Positions 60,888-64,000 of a DNA stretch of 64,000 nt are shown in pieces. Source of the stretch: Paraburkholderia kururiensis. GTDB taxonomy: Bacteria; Pseudomonadota; Gammaproteobacteria; Burkholderiales; Burkholderiaceae. Made by a program: the position numbers and the translations under genes. The stretch lies in the NCBI RefSeq assembly GCF_034424375.1, contig NZ_CP139965.1, positions 5,208,001 through 5,272,000 of the forward strand. Reading direction: 5' to 3'. The stretch's first letter is position 1, and every line of letters begins with the position of its first letter. Below the pieces are notes generated by a model, which was not told the DNA's origin, did not search any database, and was given only the letters and a program-made list of their open reading frames with translations.

Positions 60888-61472
60888 CTATTGCAGCGTG
60901 CCCCAGCGCTCCACAGCCGGTTCCGCCGCGGCCCATTTCCACCCCTTGTCCTGAAGGCACGCGCTGCCGGTGAACCAGTGCGTCGGCGCATTCGCGTCGT
61001 CGCCGTCCACCACCGAAAACACGAACTCCTTGCAGATCGCGAGCGCCGATGTGAACGCCCGCGTAACGCGCACTTCGCCGTGACCGTTCTCGATGGGCAG
61101 CGTGTGCTTCACGCGCCACGGCTTTGCGTCGCCGACCGGCATCGAACCCGCGAGCGACGCAATCATGTCCTGCTGGTCGCCGTGCATCTCGCGCATGTAG
61201 CGGTTCACGGCTTCGTCGGTGGCCGCCTGAACGGCGATGCCCACGCCGATACCCACCGCGGGGTTGGCCGTGACGAGGCCCGACGCGGCACCCGCCGCCG
61301 CACCGCTCGCGGCACCAATCGACCCACAGCCGCTCATCACGAGCGCTGCGCCAACGCATAGCGCGGCTGTGGCAGCGATGCGTGCAAGGCTCGTCGTGCA
61401 TGCCGTGCTTCGACTTTGTTCGCCGCCGCCCGGTCGTGCCTGACGATGCCATCGTGGCAGGGCGCCCATCAT
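60888..61472 (-). CDS. lipoprotein, paralogue of the next gene (copy 1)
   Basis: 194 residues. Lipoprotein signal ...AATAALCVGAALVMSGC, a glycine-rich segment (GSIGAASGAAAGAASGLVTANPAVGIGVGIAVQA), then a domain shared with the neighbour: PIENGHGEVRVTRAFTSALAICKEFVFSVVDG...NAPTHWF...GWKWAAAEPAVERWGTLQ. I do not recognise the family. ATG 61472 overlaps the stop of the upstream paralogue by four bases (ATGA); 61469 is an alternative. The n-region before the signal is unusually long (~30 residues). It converges on the ABC transporter gene. Confidence 0.8.
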   Translation of the reverse strand: MMGALPRWHRQARPGGGEQSRSTACTTSLARIAATAALCVGAALVMSGCGSIGAASGAAAGAASGLVTANPAVGIGVGIAVQAATDEAVNRYMREMHGDQQDMIASLAGSMPVGDAKPWRVKHTLPIENGHGEVRVTRAFTSALAICKEFVFSVVDGDDANAPTHWFTGSACLQDKGWKWAAAEPAVERWGTLQ

Positions 61473-62056
61473 TGCAGCGCGCCCCAACGTTCGGTCGCGG
61501 GCTCGGCGGAGGCCCACTTCCATGCATTGCCGTCGCGGCAGATCGAAGCCACATAGAAGGCGCTCGATGCAGGCGCGTTCTGCTTCGCCGCCGTGTCGAC
61601 CGAGAACACAATCTCCTTGCAGTCGAGCGTGCCGCTGCTGATGGTGCGGCTCACCGTGACGCGGCCATGCTCGTCGTCTTCGATGGGCACCGAATGTGTG
61701 GCCGACCACGGCGCGACGGCGCCCACGTCGAGGCTGCCTGCCGCGCGCGCGATGGTGTCCTGGGTGTCGCGATGAACGATGCGTTCGGAGTACTGCACGC
61801 CGGCCTTCGCCGCCGCGACGGTGCCCAGACCGATGCCCGTGGCGACGGCCGCATTGCGCGTCACTTTGCTGGCGAGCGCGGCGCCTGCGATACCGGCGCC
61901 CGCCGTGGCGCCTTCCGAATACATCGAACTGCAGCCGCTGAGTACCGTGGCGCCGAGTGTGGTGCAGAGCGCGCTCACGACGAAGGCGCGGTGCAGTGCG
62001 TGCGGCGTGTTGCGACAGCGCGTGATGCGCTGCATCGGAAGCTTTGTTTTGAACAT
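61469..62056 (-). CDS. lipoprotein, paralogue of the previous gene (copy 2)
   Basis: 195 residues. Signal with lipobox TVLSGC, glycine-rich segment (GATAGAGIAGAALASKVTRNAAVATGIGLG), and the shared domain PIEDDEHGRVTVSRTISSGTLDCKEIVFSVDT...NAPASSAFYVASICRDGNAWKWASAEPATERWGALQ. Two cysteines (CKE and ICR) and the WKWA-AEPA-ERWG end are conserved in both copies. The two genes are translationally coupled and arose by tandem duplication. M8 (62035) is an alternative start. Function unknown; an outer-membrane or periplasmic lipoprotein is inferred from the signal. Confidence 0.8.
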   Translation of the reverse strand: MFKTKLPMQRITRCRNTPHALHRAFVVSALCTTLGATVLSGCSSMYSEGATAGAGIAGAALASKVTRNAAVATGIGLGTVAAAKAGVQYSERIVHRDTQDTIARAAGSLDVGAVAPWSATHSVPIEDDEHGRVTVSRTISSGTLDCKEIVFSVDTAAKQNAPASSAFYVASICRDGNAWKWASAEPATERWGALQ

Positions 62057-62316
62057 TTCCCGTGGCCGTATCGTGCGCGCGGGCCTTGTTTTACGGGCTC
62101 AAATGAGTGATGAGCCCGTGTGCCGCGCGCTTCTCACGGTGCAGCATTGTGCAATACGCGAAGTGTGAGCGACATAGAAAAAATGCAAGCAATTGCAAAA
62201 GCGCGTGCATTGCACACGCGCGTATGAATGCGAGTCTCAGCGTGTCGTGAAGGTGCCGGCCGAGCGACGGCGCGCGGTTCGCAACGTACCGCGGCGCGCT
62301 CGCGCCCTCGAACGCC

Positions 62317-63399
62317 TCAAGCTTCTTCTTCGCCCTCGCGTTCCTCGCTGCCGTATGCGCCCAGCCGGTTGTAGAGCGTCTTCAGACTGACGCCCAGGGC
62401 GCGCGCCGCACGGCGTTTGTCGCCGCCGCAGTACTTGAGCGTGCCGAGGATGATCTGCTTCTGCGCATCGGCGAGCGGCGTACCGATCCACACGCTCATC
62501 GCGTCGCCCTGCGTGACAGGCTTCTTCACCCTCGAAACGAGGTGCGGGTGCGGAATCTCCACCACCTTCTCGGCGAGGATGAATGCGCGATACACCGCGT
62601 TCTTCAGTTCGCGCACGTTGCCCGGCCACGACCAGCTGCGTACCGTTTCGAGCGCCCGCTTGCTGAACACCTTCTGCGTGCCTTCGCGCTCGTTCAGTTC
62701 ATTGAGGAAGTGCTGGGCGAGCAGTTCGCGATCGCCGTCGCGTTCGCGCAGGGGCGGTGCGCGCAGCGGAAATACGGCGAGCCGGTACATCAGGTCCTCG
62801 CGCAGTCCGTTCTCTTTCACCGCCGTCACGGGGTCGCGATTGGTGGCCGCAATCACGCGCACGTCGCTATAACTCGCCTCGCTGCTGCCCACGCGATAGA
62901 ACGTGCCGGTTTCCAGTGCGCGCAGCAGTTTGACCTGGCGCACCGGCGTCATTTCCGTCACCTCGTCGAGAAACAGCGTGCCGCCGTTCGCGTGTTCGAA
63001 GTACCCCACGCGGCCCTGGATGGCGCCCGTGAAGCTGCCTTTTTCGTGGCCGAACAGTTCGGCTTCGATCAGCTCGTCGGGAATCGCACCGCAGTTCACG
63101 GCGATGAAGGGCGCTTCCTTGCGCGTGCTCTGCTCGTGAATCGTGCGCGCGATCAGCTCCTTGCCCGTGCCCGATTCGCCGATGATGAGCGCCGTCGCAT
63201 CGGTGCTCGCCACGCGTTCGATCTGCTCGTACAACTCCTGCATTGCCGGCGACGAGCCGTACAGCAATCCGTACGACTGTAGCGCTCCAGCGCGTGGGTT
63301 CGCCGACCCGGCCGCTGCGCGGTCGGAGGTGGGCGCTTCCAGCTCGATTGACGCCATGGTGAAGGTGTTCCGCATAAAAGGGTTCTTGCCGCAACGCAT
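62317..63399 (-). CDS. sigma-54-dependent activator without input domain
   Basis: 360 residues from ATG 63399 (AGGAAG 11 bases upstream; M9 at 63375 and M15 at 63357 are alternatives). Central AAA+ domain: Walker A GESGTGKE from residue 74, the sigma-54 contact loop GSFTGA (121-126; the usual GAFTGA with Ser), Walker B GGTLFLDEVTEM, and YRLAVFPLRAPPLRERDGD. C-terminal Fis-type helix-turn-helix (GGDKRRAARALGVSLKTLYNRL). There is no receiver or PAS domain at the N-terminus, only ~50 low-complexity residues, so activity may be set by expression or a partner protein. Target genes not evident. Confidence 0.88.
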   Translation of the reverse strand: MRCGKNPFMRNTFTMASIELEAPTSDRAAAGSANPRAGALQSYGLLYGSSPAMQELYEQIERVASTDATALIIGESGTGKELIARTIHEQSTRKEAPFIAVNCGAIPDELIEAELFGHEKGSFTGAIQGRVGYFEHANGGTLFLDEVTEMTPVRQVKLLRALETGTFYRVGSSEASYSDVRVIAATNRDPVTAVKENGLREDLMYRLAVFPLRAPPLRERDGDRELLAQHFLNELNEREGTQKVFSKRALETVRSWSWPGNVRELKNAVYRAFILAEKVVEIPHPHLVSRVKKPVTQGDAMSVWIGTPLADAQKQIILGTLKYCGGDKRRAARALGVSLKTLYNRLGAYGSEEREGEEEA

Positions 63400-63804
63400 C
63401 GTCGCTGTCACTTCCTGGTTGCGTCTGCGCGGCATTCGCTGGCGCGGCGGCGGGCCGGGATCGTTCCTTGCCTCTTCGACATGGCCGGCTTGCCGCGCGA
63501 ATCTCGTCAACATTTAACCACTGGCCAGGCGCGCGCCGCAACGTACCGTTTTCCGCGGGCGTGAACGAGGGCTTTAGTTGTAGCGCAGTGCGGCAACATT
63601 GACTGCCGGCGTTTTGCGTCCAGGCAAGGTTTGCCGTTTTGGCGCACCGTGCCCATGCGGTGGCGCTCTCATGTGGAACTCGTCACGCGCAAAACGATCG
63701 ACAGACAAGTACCGGACACGTTCACCGGCACACGCAGCGGTTGCAGGTCCTGCTGCAACGCGACTACTGAAACAACGACTGAAACCGAACGAAGGAGGAG
63801 CCCG
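63400..63804. other. divergent intergenic region, sigma-54 activator / DUF883 gene
   Basis: 405 bases. A small hairpin GTTGCAG (63740-63746) / CTGCAAC (63753-63759) lies near the DUF883 start. No gene recognised. I looked for a sigma-54 promoter (GG-N10-GC) and found no convincing one. Confidence 0.4.
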
Positions 63805-64000
63805 ATGTCCACCACGATGTCTCCGTCGATGTCCCCGACCACCGAGCAACTCGCTCTCGGCCGGCAGAAGATTGCCGACGACCTTCGCGTTTTGCTGACC
63901 GATTCCGAAGAGATGCTGCGGCTCACTGCCTCGCTCACGGGCGAGGGTGTGGAGGCGCTGCGCGAACGTCTGCGCATGCACGTCGAGTCCCTGCAGGGCA
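63805..64000 (+). CDS. DUF883/ElaB-YqjD-like protein (3' truncated)
   Basis: The first 65 residues: MSTTMSPSMSPTTEQLALGRQKIADDLRVLLTDSEEMLRLTASLTGEGVEALRERLRMHVESLQG. The amphipathic LVADLRxLLxDSEEMLRLTA-like helix is typical of the DUF883/ElaB family, whose full members (about 100 residues) end in a membrane helix and can bind ribosomes in stationary phase. Start ATG 63805 follows GAAGGAGGAG. The gene runs off the window, so the C-terminal helix cannot be seen. Confidence 0.85.
   Translation, partial: MSTTMSPSMSPTTEQLALGRQKIADDLRVLLTDSEEMLRLTASLTGEGVEALRERLRMHVESLQG

Noticed and set aside
1..64000. Prophage, insertion sequence, CRISPR array or tRNA
   Set aside because: No transposase, integrase, phage structural gene, regularly spaced repeat or cloverleaf was found by eye; a tRNA search program would be decisive.

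Overview
The window is typical chromosome of a GC-rich betaproteobacterium of the family Burkholderiaceae (Burkholderia/Paraburkholderia/Trinickia-like). The signs are very high GC at third codon positions, the fused hemD-hemX gene beside ppc, the DUF3460-scpA-panC-panD order, the nadE-glnB pair, and the family assignment of nearly every protein. The genus call is inference from gene content; no marker gene was compared. It is mostly housekeeping DNA with about 53 protein genes. I see no rRNA, tRNA, CRISPR array, transposase, integrase or phage gene.

Layout. 1-5675: late cobalamin (B12) synthesis and uptake: the 3' end of an alpha-ribazole phosphatase gene, then leftward cobU, cobD(cbiB), cobC and btuF with overlapping ends, and divergent cobQ. 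5809-7689: a DoxX membrane protein, a PaaI-type thioesterase and a solitary ParA ATPase followed by a 13-bp tandem repeat. 7773-10326 (leftward): panD, panC, scpA and a DUF3460 gene, linking pantothenate synthesis and chromosome condensation. 10681-16835: tamA-tamB, an outer-membrane assembly pair. 16888-22322: metG, an OmpA-like lipoprotein, the Fe-S carrier apbC, and a SodC-fold lipoprotein that has lost most metal ligands. 22626-26353: dcd, a large PLP-dependent basic amino acid decarboxylase, and an overlapping LprI-like gene. 26510-29921: argH, an XRE regulator and a divergent methyltransferase. 30062-37862: ppc, and divergently hemC, hemDX and hemY for heme synthesis. 37933-41665: a leftward MFS transporter/SDR/aldehyde dehydrogenase catabolic set. 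41930-46452: ppa, a GIY-YIG protein, a FemAB-like acyltransferase, nadE and glnB.

46610-51530 holds a general porin and a complete polar amino acid ABC transporter. 52039-54839 holds a Spy/CpxP-like periplasmic chaperone divergent from an OmpR/EnvZ-type two-component system; the space between them carries a symmetric array of GTTAC/GTAAC boxes, the strongest regulatory signal in the window. 54930-57061 has a small protein of possible Cas2/GhoS-like fold and a membrane diguanylate cyclase. 57688-60812 is a NitT/TauT-type ABC transporter (double permease plus ATPase with an extra C-terminal domain) with no binding protein and G-rich codon usage. 60888-62056 are two tandem paralogous lipoproteins, followed by a sigma-54 activator without an input domain and the start of a DUF883/ElaB-type gene cut by the window edge.

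I found no obvious multi-gene system that is clearly new. The best leads are the Spy/two-component operator array, the degenerate SodC lipoprotein, the twin lipoproteins, the small ferredoxin-fold candidate, the 13-bp three-frame stop repeat and the orphan ABC transporter with a structured leader.
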